NCBI GenBank assembly: GCA_003674045.1
Contig: PENC01000006.1
Location: forward strand, 1 to 64,000
Length of the DNA: 64,000 nucleotides
Reading direction: 5' to 3'
Source: Streptomyces griseocarneus
GTDB taxonomy: Bacteria; Actinomycetota; Actinomycetes; Streptomycetales; Streptomycetaceae
Part shown: in pieces, positions 44,401-51,898 of the stretch
Numbering within the stretch: position 1 is the stretch's first letter
Layout: each line of letters starts with the position of its first letter
Notes under the pieces: model-generated
Seen by the model: the letters and a program-made list of their open reading frames with translations, nothing else
What the model was told of the DNA's origin: nothing
The model's database searches: none
Program-made: the position numbers and the translations under genes

Positions 44401-44652
44401 GCACCCGTTCCCGGCCAGCCCGGTCCCGGCGTCCCCGGCGCGTACCCGTACCCGCAGCAGCAGCCGTACGACCCCTACGGCGGCCAGCCGCAGCCCCAGG
44501 CCCCGCAGCAGCCCGGGCCGTACGCGCAGCCTCCGCAGCCCCAGCCGCAGCAGCCGTATCCGTACGGCCCGCAGTCCGGCGCCCCCTACCCTCCGCAGCC
44601 CGCGCCGGACAGCTACGGCTACCCCCAGCAGTACCCGCCGCAGCAGGGCTGA
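41494..44652 (+). CDS. EspI-like MinD/ParA ATPase with Pro-rich arms
   Basis: The 1052-residue protein has about 690 residues of Ala/Pro/Glu-rich low-complexity sequence with short repeats (RTMRFS-type blocks, PQGGYGYP repeats). An SRP/MinD-type ATPase domain follows: deviant Walker A KGGVGKTT at 703-710, DANPDAGTLG, VILTDSGTGL. The tail is Pro/Gln/Tyr-rich. The layout matches M. tuberculosis EspI (Rv3876), a MinD-like ESX-1 regulator. GTG 41494 with AGGAGG is the chosen start; the in-frame GTG at 41362 is less likely. It closes the T7SS island. Confidence 0.9.
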   Translation: MSSDRDELRAGGSTAGEARSDAGHENEADHSGEFTIDYTPPAWYTQNAVTPAASPDHAAAPGPFGAPSDAGFMTPPPSGEPLSSPAAAETGAAARAASTNGSGDAIAAAEPERGPALQADAPQADDRPAFTAQGAADAAGSEQGSSASPLPFGEDAGVAAPAHPIPPRPAEPPRGAEADANTGMDAGIDAGHAPFGPDATASATASPADAAPVDRPAAPQADERPPFGAEAGHGVTPPADAAQDEAPADTPWDRERLPFGGEAVDAPDTDTGQAPAGGSAVPAPAVGEGVPAATGNGDVQSDRTMRFSPVVLRDEAASRTGTDEAASPAGEAPAAGNPRGDGTMRFSAAALQNEIASRAAEPAVGGPQGDTDSSAVNDSNGNTGEPIAPPAAPAPVTAPAPIPPAPTPAPAPAPAPWAQPPMPQGALPPLPPDFQPAAPAPSTAPAPRPHTPPQGGYGYPPAPQGGYGYPGPPAAPAPLPSPYAYPPQGTPTAPPPYAPAPTPNGNAEQSGPSNEPSPMPYSVDASAAAAPPAAPTPSPAPAPAQTPAPAPGPFPYPQADAPQGMPLPQPATPAPTPTPAPAPAPAPEGAAAALPPLADTPSWDGAPQGAAAGGPVDPRAGGWPTVTPEQRQRSVHGAPLGFTASMELSSERLLRGKPKPKKQLAGGRFKLGGKKEEAERQRKLELIRTPVLSCYRIAVISLKGGVGKTTTTTALGATLASERQDKILAIDANPDAGTLGRRVRRETGATIRDLVQAIPGLHSYMDIRRYTSQAPSGLEIIANDVDPAVSTTFNDEDYRRAIDLLGKQYPVILTDSGTGLLYSAMRGVLDLADQLIVVSTPSVDGASSASTTLDWLHAHGYADLVSRSVTVISGVRETGKMIKVEDIVSHFETRCRGVVVVPFDEHLATGAEVDLEMMRPKTREAYFTLSALVAEDFARAQQQRGLWTGENPPAHQAPPAPGAYAPGQPAPVPGQPGPGVPGAYPYPQQQPYDPYGGQPQPQAPQQPGPYAQPPQPQPQQPYPYGPQSGAPYPPQPAPDSYGYPQQYPPQQG

Positions 44653-44670
44653 GCGGCAGAAAGGGCGAAA

Positions 44671-44715
44671 GGGGTGGGGCCCTGGGCGACAGCGCGTCGC
44701 CCAGGGCCCCACCCC
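44671..44715. terminator. 20-base-arm bidirectional terminator
   Basis: Perfect 20-base arms (left arm beginning GGGGTGGGGCCC) flank a 5-base loop, followed by TGTTT on the plus strand. It is shared by the convergent EspI-like gene and ribF. Confidence 0.93.
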
Positions 44716-44734
44716 TGTTTCCCCTGACGGGATC

Positions 44735-45703
44735 TCAGCTCTGCTCCGAGCCCGCCGCCTCGTGTGCCGCCACCAGGTCGCGCGCCCGCTTCACATCGTC
44801 CGCCATGCACTCCAGCAGGGCCTCGATGGACTCGAACTTCTCCATGCCGCGCAGGTAGGCCAGGAAGTCCACGGCCACGTGCAGGCCGTAGAGGTCGAGG
44901 TCGGTGCGGTCGATGGCGTACGCCTCCACCGTGCGCTCGGTCGCGTCGAACTGCACATTCGTGCCGACCGAGATGGCCGCGGGCATCGCCTCGTCGCCGA
45001 CGGTCAGCCAGCCCGCGTAGACGCCGTCGGCCGGGATCGCCGTGTGCGGCAGGGTCTCGACGTTGGCCGTGGGGTAGCCCAGCTCGCGGCCGCGCTGCGC
45101 GCCGCGGACCACCACGCCCTCGACGCGGTGCGGGCGCCCGAGGATCTCCATCGCGCCCGCGACGTCGCCCTCGGCGACCAGGCGCCGGACCAGGGTGGAC
45201 GAGAACGGCAGCCCGCCGCCCGCCTCACCGCTCATGCGGAGGTCGATGACCTCGACGTCGTAGTCGTACGTGGCACCGAGCTCCTTGAGGAACTCGACAT
45301 TGCCCGCGGCGCGGTGGCCGAAGCGGAAGTTCGGGCCCTCCACGACCAGCTTGGCGTGCAGCTTGTCGACCAGGACCTTCACCACGAAGTCCGCGGGCGA
45401 CAGCTTCGAGAACTCCGCCGTGAACGGCAGGACCAGCACCGCGTCCACGCCGAGCCCGGCCATGAGCTCCGCACGCCGGTGGTGCGGGGCCAGCAGCGGC
45501 GGATGGCTGCCGGGCCGGACCACCTCGCTCGGGTGCGGGTCGAAGGTGACCACCACCGCGGGCACCCCGAGGGCGCGGGCCCGCTCCACCGCACGCCCGA
45601 TGATCAGTTGGTGCCCCCGGTGCACCCCGTCGTACGAGCCGATGGTGACGACGCTGCGCCCCCAGTCCTGGGGGATGTCCTCCAAGCCACGCCAGCGCTG
45701 CAC
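44735..45703 (-). CDS. ribF: Bifunctional riboflavin kinase / FAD synthetase
   Basis: RibF makes FMN and FAD. The 322-residue protein has the N-terminal FAD synthetase domain with GSYDGVHRGHQ (nucleotidyltransferase GxxxGxHxGH motif, about 22-32) and FDPHP. The C-terminal riboflavin kinase domain has GRELGYPTANV and the conserved catalytic stretch GVYAGW. GTG 45703 with GGAG upstream gives the family N-terminus MQRWRGLEDIP. A long open frame continues upstream on the same strand but is a shadow of the next gene. In many bacteria ribF follows truB; here a very large gene lies between them. Confidence 0.96.
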   Translation of the reverse strand: MQRWRGLEDIPQDWGRSVVTIGSYDGVHRGHQLIIGRAVERARALGVPAVVVTFDPHPSEVVRPGSHPPLLAPHHRRAELMAGLGVDAVLVLPFTAEFSKLSPADFVVKVLVDKLHAKLVVEGPNFRFGHRAAGNVEFLKELGATYDYDVEVIDLRMSGEAGGGLPFSSTLVRRLVAEGDVAGAMEILGRPHRVEGVVVRGAQRGRELGYPTANVETLPHTAIPADGVYAGWLTVGDEAMPAAISVGTNVQFDATERTVEAYAIDRTDLDLYGLHVAVDFLAYLRGMEKFESIEALLECMADDVKRARDLVAAHEAAGSEQS

Positions 45704-45753
45704 TGTGCCCGCTCCTCGCCGAACCGAACTGATGTCTGTCGATATACGCAGGA

Positions 45754-48700
45754 CTAAGGGTGCCATGCCGGTTCCCGGCGGTCCGCATCGGCCGGTCCCC
45801 CGAGGGTCGGATCGCTCCCGTCCGCCGTGGCCGTGAGCCTGATCCGGGCCCTCGGGCCCACCACCACGGCCCACTGCGCGGGCGCGGACCGCACCCAGCG
45901 GCGCACCTGCTCGCCGAAGACGGGGTTCTCGCGGGCCAGCTGGACCAGCCGCCGGTCGAAGCAGGCAGCGCCCTCCGCCGAGCGCGCCATGAGCAGCCCG
46001 GTGCGGTGCACCAGGTCGCGGGTGCGGGCCTCCGTGCGCTCCCCCGCGCCCGTGGCCACCGCGCGCAGCAGGGCGTCGAGGACGGTGACGTCGCGCTCGT
46101 ACGGGCCGTACTGCTCGCGCTCCAGGAGCACCTCCAGCAGCTCCTGGCGCAGGGGACGCGAGAGGGAGGTGCCGGGGGCGGCCAGGACCGGCGCGAGGGC
46201 GCGGCGGACCTGCGGCGAGCGGCTGCTCAGCAGGTGCACGACGAGCGGGAAGAGGACCGACCGGACCGCGGGCCCCTCCTCCAGGCGGCGGTCGACGAAG
46301 GCCGCCGCGTGCACGGCGCCCTCGGGCCGGTGCTCGACGTGCTCCCGGACGAGCCCGGCCGCGCGCCGGGCCAGGGTGGGGGCCGAGACCTCGGCGAGGG
46401 CCCGCACGACCTGCCCCGGGCCGTCGCCCGGCTCGTACAGCCGCGCCCGGAAGATGGCGAGGACGGGCTCCGGGTGAGTGGCCAGGGCGGCCGCGAGGGC
46501 GTCGGCGGGCAGGTGCGGGTCGCCGGCGGCGAAGCGGACGATGGCCTGCGGGAGGTATTTGGCGCGGGTCGTGGCGTCGCGTACGAGCAGGGCGAGCGCG
46601 GTGCCGTGCAGGGCGCCCTCGGCGGGCCGGGCCAGCAGGGCGAGCGCGGAGTAGCGCAGGAGCTCGCGGTCGGCGTCGATGGTGACGTGCGGCGCGGTCT
46701 TGAGCGCGTACGCGGCCGCGGCCACATGGCGCTCCAGGCGGTCGTCGTGGGCCCAGCGGTCCACGGCGCGGCACAGCGCGGACGGCTCGTCCTCGGCGAG
46801 GGCGGTGAGCAGCTCGTCGGCGCGGGGGTGCCCGGCCTCCACGAGGGCCTCGGCGAGGTCGTCGATCGCACGGTGGCGGTGGGTGTGCAGGAGGACCTGG
46901 GCGGCGGTGGAGACGGTCAGCCGGACGCTGCCGGGCCAGGGGGCGGCCTGGAGGGGGCGGTCGTCGGTGAACCAGCGGCAGACGACGGGCTGCGCGGCGC
47001 ACGGGTCCTCGGCGAGGACCGTCGCCACGGCGGGCAGGAAGCGGTCGGCGGGGGGCGACTGCACGCCGGAGTGCGGCTGGATCTGCGCCGACGGGCCGTG
47101 CGGCTGGGTGGCGCCCGGCGGCGGGCCGTCGGCGGGGAGCAGCCTGCGCAGCAGGTCGAGGCGGTCGGCGAGGCCAAGGGGCAGCCGGAGCCAGAACCAG
47201 GGGCCGAACTCGGCGAGGCCGCCCAGGGCACCCCGCGCGTCGCTGTCGAAGCCGCCGAGGTCGACCGAGCGGGCGGTGATCCGCTCGGCGAGCAGCCGCA
47301 GGGTGCCCAGGTAGGGGGCGGCGTCGGGGAGACGAAGCAGCGTTTCGCCGAGCAGGTGTGCGGCCCACCAGGCGGGGTCGGGAAGAGCGTGGGCCTGCCC
47401 GTCGGTGAGGGCCGCGGCCCGGCCGAGGGCCGAGCGCCCGGCCGGGGAGAGGGCCTCCGCCGCGTACACGAGGGCGTCGAGGCGCCCGCCGAGCGCGGCG
47501 GGGCCGGAGCGGCGGCCGAGCAGCAGCAGGGCCTGCAGGACGGGGCCGATGCGGTGCCGGGGCACCGGCAGGGGCCGGGGTTTCTCCTGGGCCGCCGCGC
47601 CGCGCTTGGTACGGCGGCGGGCGGAGCCGGAGCGCGGGGGCCGCCGGGAGCCGGGCGGCGGCGGCACATGGCCCTCGGGGGTGGGCCCCGCGCCTGGCCG
47701 GGAGGGCAGGCGCTCGTCGGGCTCGCTGGCCGGGCCCTCGTGCTCGTACCAGCGGTGGACGAGGGCGTGGAGGGCGCCGTCGAGGTCCAGATGGGCGGCC
47801 TGCAGCCAGTCCGCGAACTCCTCGTGCGCGAAGCGGTAGCCGCTGCCCGCCGGGACGAGGAGGCCCTCCGTGAGGACCGCGGAGGCCCAGCCGTTGCGCC
47901 AGGGGAACAGCTCCTCGAACGCCTCGCGCTCCAGCTCGCCCTGGCCCGGCCCCAGGCAGCGGCGGGCGGCCTCGTGCACCTGGCCCGCCACCCGGGCCGC
48001 GAGCCGGCGGACCGTGGTGCCGCGCAGCGGCGGCCTGCGGTCGGCGGACAGCCGCACGGCGATGCGCAGGCAGGTCAGGTCGAGGTAGCCGGAGAAGACG
48101 TCCCAGCGGTCGGGCGGCCGGGAGCCGTCCTCCGGCAGCCCCGCCTCGCCGGGCCGCACGGGGAGCGCGGCGCGGACCTCGGCGAGCAGCCGCAGGGCGA
48201 GCGGGTGGGCGGCGTCCACCGGGTGGATGGCCTCCTCGGGCACGCCGTAGAGGGCACGGGCCTCGGCGGCCTGGCGGGGGTCGAGGTCGGTGAGGCGCAC
48301 GCAGGGCGGCAGTCCGCGGGGGGCGGGCGCGCTCTCGGCCACGTACAGGGTGGACGGCGAGAAGAGCATGCCCGCCGTCTCCCAGTACTCCGGGCGGCAG
48401 GCGATGATCATCCGGGAGGACGTCTCCTCCAGCCACTCCACGGTCGCCGCCGTCCAGGCGGGCAGCGCGTGGGCGAGGACCGGGGGAACCTCCTCGGGGC
48501 CGTCGAGGACGACGAGCAACGGGCGCCCCACGCGGTGGGCGAGGGCGGCGACGGCCTCGGGGGTGGCATCGGAGGGATCGCCCACTGTGCCCGCGGCCCC
48601 CGCCGACGCGGTGACGATCCGGGCCGCGGCCTCCAGGGCGCGGGCGATGGCGTCCCGCACGCTCTCGTCGCCGTCCCGCAGGTCGGCGCCCCGGAGCCAG

Positions 48701-49815
48701 ATCGTCGGGGCGGGCTCCGCGCCGCGGGCGCGCCGGGAGGCGAGGGCGCCGAGCTCGGTGGTGCGGCCGGTGCCGGGCCCGCCCACGAGACCCAGGACGA
48801 GGGGCGGGCAGGGCGGGGCCTCCGCTTCCGCCTCCGCCTCCGGGCCACCGGCCTCGGCGGCGCGGCCGTCGGGCGGCTCGTCGGGGCCCGTACCGGGGTC
48901 GTACGCGGCGTACGCGCCGGAGGGCCCGGCGGCATCGGCGGCTTCCCCGTAGTCCCCCGCTCCCCCGTACTCCTCGTACGGACGGTCGCCCGACGGCCCT
49001 GCCCAGCCCTCGGCGTCGAGGTCGGGCGGCCCGGGGGCGGCCGGGCGGCGCGGGACCGCGAGGAAGCGCTCGAACTCCCTGGTGGCCTCGGGCCGCGGGA
49101 CGGGGTCGCGCCAGGCGCGGGCCGTGGTGACCGTGCCCAGCGAGGTGGCCGTGAGCTGGAGGGCGCCCGCGAGGTTGAGGTCGCGGCCGTACGCGGGGAT
49201 GGTGGCCGCGTTCCGCTCCAGGAGGGCGGCGAGCGGGCCGTTCGGGGTGACGCCCGCGGCGGCCCGCAGCGGGATCGCGAAGCCCCCCGAGCGGCGCTCC
49301 GCGTGCAGCGCGGTACCGAGGACCGCGGTCACTGTCCCCGTGCGGGCGTCGAGCACGGGGCCGCCGGTGGCCTCCTCGCCGAGCCGCAGGCCGTCGCGCT
49401 CGCCGATGGACAGCTCGACCGCCGCGTCGAGCAGGTGGAAGCGGTCGGTGGCGGTGTACGTGACGAGGGCCTCGCCGATGATCTTGGCGCTCTGCCAGCG
49501 GCCCGCCCGCAGCCGCACCTCCACGCCGTCCTCGATCCACTCGGCGGCCGCGACGGGCAGGGGCGCGACGCCCAGGCCCTCGGTGCGCACGAGCGCGAGG
49601 TCGGAGCCGGGCAGCGGCGTCACCGCGTCGGCACCGACCAGGCAGGTGCGGTCGCCGGGGGCGAGCAGCACGAGGCGGGCGAGCCCGTCGACCGCCTCAT
49701 GGCTGGTGATCATCGTGCCGCGGTCGTCCGCGAGGAAGCCCGTGCCGCGCGGACGCCCGGCGAGGTCTCTGATGCGTACCAGGTACTCGTCCGCATCGGT
49801 CCGCCGACCGCTCAT
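45754..49815 (-). CDS. Trypsin-like / STAND NTPase fusion protein
   Basis: The 1353-residue protein has three parts. Residues 1 to about 190 have a trypsin/HtrA-like layout: His39 in TSHEAVDG and Asp72 in GSDLALVR. The expected GxSGGPV reads EATGGPV, so Thr150 replaces the nucleophile Ser. After an acidic, Gly-rich linker (about 255-335) comes a P-loop module: GGPGTGRTT at 345-353 with Arg351 in place of the invariant Lys, and Walker B LLVVLDGPEE at 433-442, the NACHT/STAND style. From about 600 to the end it is helical, leucine- and alanine-rich, suggesting solenoid repeats. ATG 49815 has GGGGAGG nine bases upstream. Location between truB and ribF suggests a genus-conserved gene. Function is unknown; a signalling role is inference. 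Confidence 0.85.
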   Translation of the reverse strand: MSGRRTDADEYLVRIRDLAGRPRGTGFLADDRGTMITSHEAVDGLARLVLLAPGDRTCLVGADAVTPLPGSDLALVRTEGLGVAPLPVAAAEWIEDGVEVRLRAGRWQSAKIIGEALVTYTATDRFHLLDAAVELSIGERDGLRLGEEATGGPVLDARTGTVTAVLGTALHAERRSGGFAIPLRAAAGVTPNGPLAALLERNAATIPAYGRDLNLAGALQLTATSLGTVTTARAWRDPVPRPEATREFERFLAVPRRPAAPGPPDLDAEGWAGPSGDRPYEEYGGAGDYGEAADAAGPSGAYAAYDPGTGPDEPPDGRAAEAGGPEAEAEAEAPPCPPLVLGLVGGPGTGRTTELGALASRRARGAEPAPTIWLRGADLRDGDESVRDAIARALEAAARIVTASAGAAGTVGDPSDATPEAVAALAHRVGRPLLVVLDGPEEVPPVLAHALPAWTAATVEWLEETSSRMIIACRPEYWETAGMLFSPSTLYVAESAPAPRGLPPCVRLTDLDPRQAAEARALYGVPEEAIHPVDAAHPLALRLLAEVRAALPVRPGEAGLPEDGSRPPDRWDVFSGYLDLTCLRIAVRLSADRRPPLRGTTVRRLAARVAGQVHEAARRCLGPGQGELEREAFEELFPWRNGWASAVLTEGLLVPAGSGYRFAHEEFADWLQAAHLDLDGALHALVHRWYEHEGPASEPDERLPSRPGAGPTPEGHVPPPPGSRRPPRSGSARRRTKRGAAAQEKPRPLPVPRHRIGPVLQALLLLGRRSGPAALGGRLDALVYAAEALSPAGRSALGRAAALTDGQAHALPDPAWWAAHLLGETLLRLPDAAPYLGTLRLLAERITARSVDLGGFDSDARGALGGLAEFGPWFWLRLPLGLADRLDLLRRLLPADGPPPGATQPHGPSAQIQPHSGVQSPPADRFLPAVATVLAEDPCAAQPVVCRWFTDDRPLQAAPWPGSVRLTVSTAAQVLLHTHRHRAIDDLAEALVEAGHPRADELLTALAEDEPSALCRAVDRWAHDDRLERHVAAAAYALKTAPHVTIDADRELLRYSALALLARPAEGALHGTALALLVRDATTRAKYLPQAIVRFAAGDPHLPADALAAALATHPEPVLAIFRARLYEPGDGPGQVVRALAEVSAPTLARRAAGLVREHVEHRPEGAVHAAAFVDRRLEEGPAVRSVLFPLVVHLLSSRSPQVRRALAPVLAAPGTSLSRPLRQELLEVLLEREQYGPYERDVTVLDALLRAVATGAGERTEARTRDLVHRTGLLMARSAEGAACFDRRLVQLARENPVFGEQVRRWVRSAPAQWAVVVGPRARIRLTATADGSDPTLGGPADADRREPAWHP

Positions 49816-49985
49816 CCGTCGAACCTCCCCGCCGTGCACTTACGACGACGGTAGGCAGCGGATGATCGGCGGGACAGATCGCACCAGGAACGCGCCCCCT
49901 TCCACCCCCTTGGTTCACTCCGAGCGCCTGCCCGAAGGGGTGAATCCTCAGGGTGGGATGGATATGAGAGCAGTGGGAGGGGAAT

Positions 49986-50021
49986 CGTGGGGCGGGGCAC
50001 ACGCATGCGCCCCGCCCCACG
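49986..50021 (-). terminator. hairpin after truB
   Basis: Perfect 13-base arms CGTGGGGCGGGGC and GCCCCGCCCCACG flank a 10-base loop, about 30 bases past the truB stop. It separates truB from the large STAND gene. Confidence 0.8.
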
Positions 50022-50053
50022 TTGTTCCGTGCGATAACCGCACTCCGAAGCCG

Positions 50054-50959
50054 TCAGCCGAACACGGCCAGGCTCTTCGCCTTCCCGCCCTGGTTCTCCA
50101 CCAGGACCAGGAAGCGGCCGTCCGGCCCGAAGACCGCGACCGGGCCCTCGCGGTCGAAGAGCGGCATCCGCAGCCGTACGCCGTTGCCGAGCAGGCGGGC
50201 CTGCTCCTCGCTCACGTCCCAGCGCTGGAAGGCCGCCTGGGCCGCCTCGGCGACCGGCATGATGGTGAGCTCCTCCTGGAGCTGCTCCAGCGTGCGGGCC
50301 TCGCCCAGGCCGTACGGGCCGACCCTCGTGCGCCGCAGCGCCGTCAGGTGGCCGCCGACGCCCGTGTCCGCGCCCAGGTCACGGGCCAGGGCCCGGATGT
50401 AGGTGCCGGAGGAGCAGACCACGGAGACCAGCAGGTCCTGCACCGGAGTGCCGTCCTCGGCCTCGGCCGGGTGCACGGCGTGCACCGCGAACGAGGAGAC
50501 GGTCACCGGCCGGGCGGGGATCTCGAAGTCCTCGCCCTCGCGCGCCCGCTTGTACGAGCGCTTGCCGTCTATCTTGATCGCGCTGACCTTCGACGGGACC
50601 TGCATGATGGCGCCCGTCAGCTTGGCGACACCGGCGTCGATCGCCTCGCGCGTGACCCCGGAGGCGTCGGCGGAGGACATGATCTCGCCCTCCGCGTCGT
50701 CCGTCACGGTGTTCTGGCCGAGGCGGATCGTCGCGACGTACTCCTTCTCGGTCAGCGCCAGGTGCCCGAGCAGCTTGGTCGCCCGCTCGACGCCGAGGAC
50801 GAGCACACCGGTCGCCATCGGGTCGAGCGTCCCCGCGTGGCCGACGCGCCGCGTCCGCGCGATGCCGCGCATCTTGGCGACGACGTCGTGCGAGGTGAAG
50901 CCCGCCGGCTTGTCGACGACGATCAGACCGTCCGGCGGGGCTGGTGCCTTCTGCTTCAT
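50054..50959 (-). CDS. truB: tRNA pseudouridine-55 synthase
   Basis: TruB makes pseudouridine 55 in the tRNA T-arm. The catalytic motif GHAGTLDPMATG with the essential Asp is present at about residues 40-51. VDKPAGFTSHD at the start and KVSAIKIDGKRSYKRAR complete the family pattern. The 301 residues are normal. The ATG overlaps the rbfA stop by one base (TGATG), so it is translationally coupled in the nusA-infB-rbfA-truB group. Confidence 0.97.
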   Translation of the reverse strand: MKQKAPAPPDGLIVVDKPAGFTSHDVVAKMRGIARTRRVGHAGTLDPMATGVLVLGVERATKLLGHLALTEKEYVATIRLGQNTVTDDAEGEIMSSADASGVTREAIDAGVAKLTGAIMQVPSKVSAIKIDGKRSYKRAREGEDFEIPARPVTVSSFAVHAVHPAEAEDGTPVQDLLVSVVCSSGTYIRALARDLGADTGVGGHLTALRRTRVGPYGLGEARTLEQLQEELTIMPVAEAAQAAFQRWDVSEEQARLLGNGVRLRMPLFDREGPVAVFGPDGRFLVLVENQGGKAKSLAVFG

Positions 50960-51402
50960 CAGGACGCTGCGCCCTCGTCCTCGCCCGGCTTGCGGTACGG
51001 GTCGGCCTCACCGGCGTACGTGGCACCCGAGGACGCCTGGCGGACCTCGGCGTCGGAGGCACGGGCCCGGTCGAGGAGGTCCTCGATGGTCCGGGCGTTC
51101 TCCGGCAGCGCGTCCGCCACGAACGTCAGGGTGGGCGTGAACTTGATGCCCGCCGCGCGCCCGACCTCGGAGCGCAGGATGCCCTTGGCGCTCTCCAGCC
51201 CGGCGGCCGCGCTGGCACGCTCCTCGTCGCCGCCGTAGACCGTGTAGAAGACCGTAGCCTCCCGCAGGTCGCCGGTGACCCGGGTGTCCGTGATGGTCAC
51301 GTGGGAGCCGAGCCGCGGGTCCTTGATGCCGCGCTGCAGCTTCTGGGCGATGACCTCGCGGATGAGGTCCGCCAGCCTCTTCGCCCGCGCGTTGTCGGCC
51401 AC
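50959..51402 (-). CDS. rbfA: 30S ribosome-binding factor A
   Basis: RbfA assists late 16S rRNA maturation and cold adaptation. The 147-residue protein has the KH-like fold signature (RLADLIREVIAQKLQRGIKDPRLG in parts; VTITDTRVTGDLREATVFYTV in parts). GTG 51402 has GAAGGAGAAGG upstream; longer frames upstream overlap other genes. It is coupled to truB. Confidence 0.95.
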   Translation of the reverse strand: MADNARAKRLADLIREVIAQKLQRGIKDPRLGSHVTITDTRVTGDLREATVFYTVYGGDEERASAAAGLESAKGILRSEVGRAAGIKFTPTLTFVADALPENARTIEDLLDRARASDAEVRQASSGATYAGEADPYRKPGEDEGAAS

Positions 51403-51467
51403 TGGTCCTTCTCCTTCTTCTTGTCCATTGTGCTTGTGGCGCGCCGTGATCGCGATCGTCGTCGCGT

Positions 51468-51761
51468 TCAGTCGTCGTCGCCGTGGAACCGCCGTCGTAC
51501 CGAGAGCAGCTCCACCTCGGGACGTGCGGCGACCCAGCGCTCGCAGCGGTCCAGCAGGTCCCTGAGATGCCCCGCGTCCCCGGAGACCACCGCCAGGCCG
51601 ATCTCGGCCCGCCGGTAGAGATCCTGATCGCCCACCTCTGCCGCGCTCACCGCGTATTTGCGCTGGAGCTCGGCGACGATCGGGCGGACGACGGAGCGCT
51701 TCTCCTTCAGCGACCGTACGTCGCCGAGGAGGAGGTCGAAGGACAGCGTCCCTACATACAT
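51468..51761 (-). CDS. DUF503 family protein (YlxP-like)
   Basis: The 97-residue protein carries the DUF503 hallmark VRSLKEKRSVVRPIVAEL in its first third. The family is encoded between infB and rbfA in many Gram-positives, as here. Its biochemical role is not established, though the setting points to translation or ribosome assembly. A strong terminator lies between infB and this gene. Confidence 0.93.
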   Translation of the reverse strand: MYVGTLSFDLLLGDVRSLKEKRSVVRPIVAELQRKYAVSAAEVGDQDLYRRAEIGLAVVSGDAGHLRDLLDRCERWVAARPEVELLSVRRRFHGDDD

Positions 51762-51840
51762 GTGTGACGGGTGAAGCCCACCCGGGAGGCGTGAGGTGTC
51801 CGTGCGTTACGGCTACCTGAGCACCGTACATGCAACGGCC

Positions 51841-51880
51841 GGGGCCGATCGACGGAAATTCCTTCCCGTCGATCGGCCCC
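51841..51880 (-). terminator. hairpin after infB
   Basis: Perfect 15-base arms GGGGCCGATCGACGG and its complement flank a 10-base loop, about 20 bases past the infB stop. Confidence 0.9.
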
Positions 51881-51898
51881 GAAGCGAAGCTACGCGAT

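Noticed and set aside
44735..49540. 1601-codon frame as a RibF fusion protein
   Set aside because: The upstream part is Arg/Pro shadow sequence of the STAND gene in another frame; RibF has its own start and ribosome site at 45703.
45754..49815. Anti-phage Avs-type defence gene
   Set aside because: The STAND plus protease-like layout invites the idea, but the location in a core ribF/truB locus and lack of mobile or defence neighbours do not support it. Kept as an unknown signalling protein.
45760..49854. 1364-codon plus-strand frame opposite the STAND gene
   Set aside because: Low-complexity Gly/Arg/Val translation without motifs. The minus strand shows recognisable domains and a proper ribosome site.
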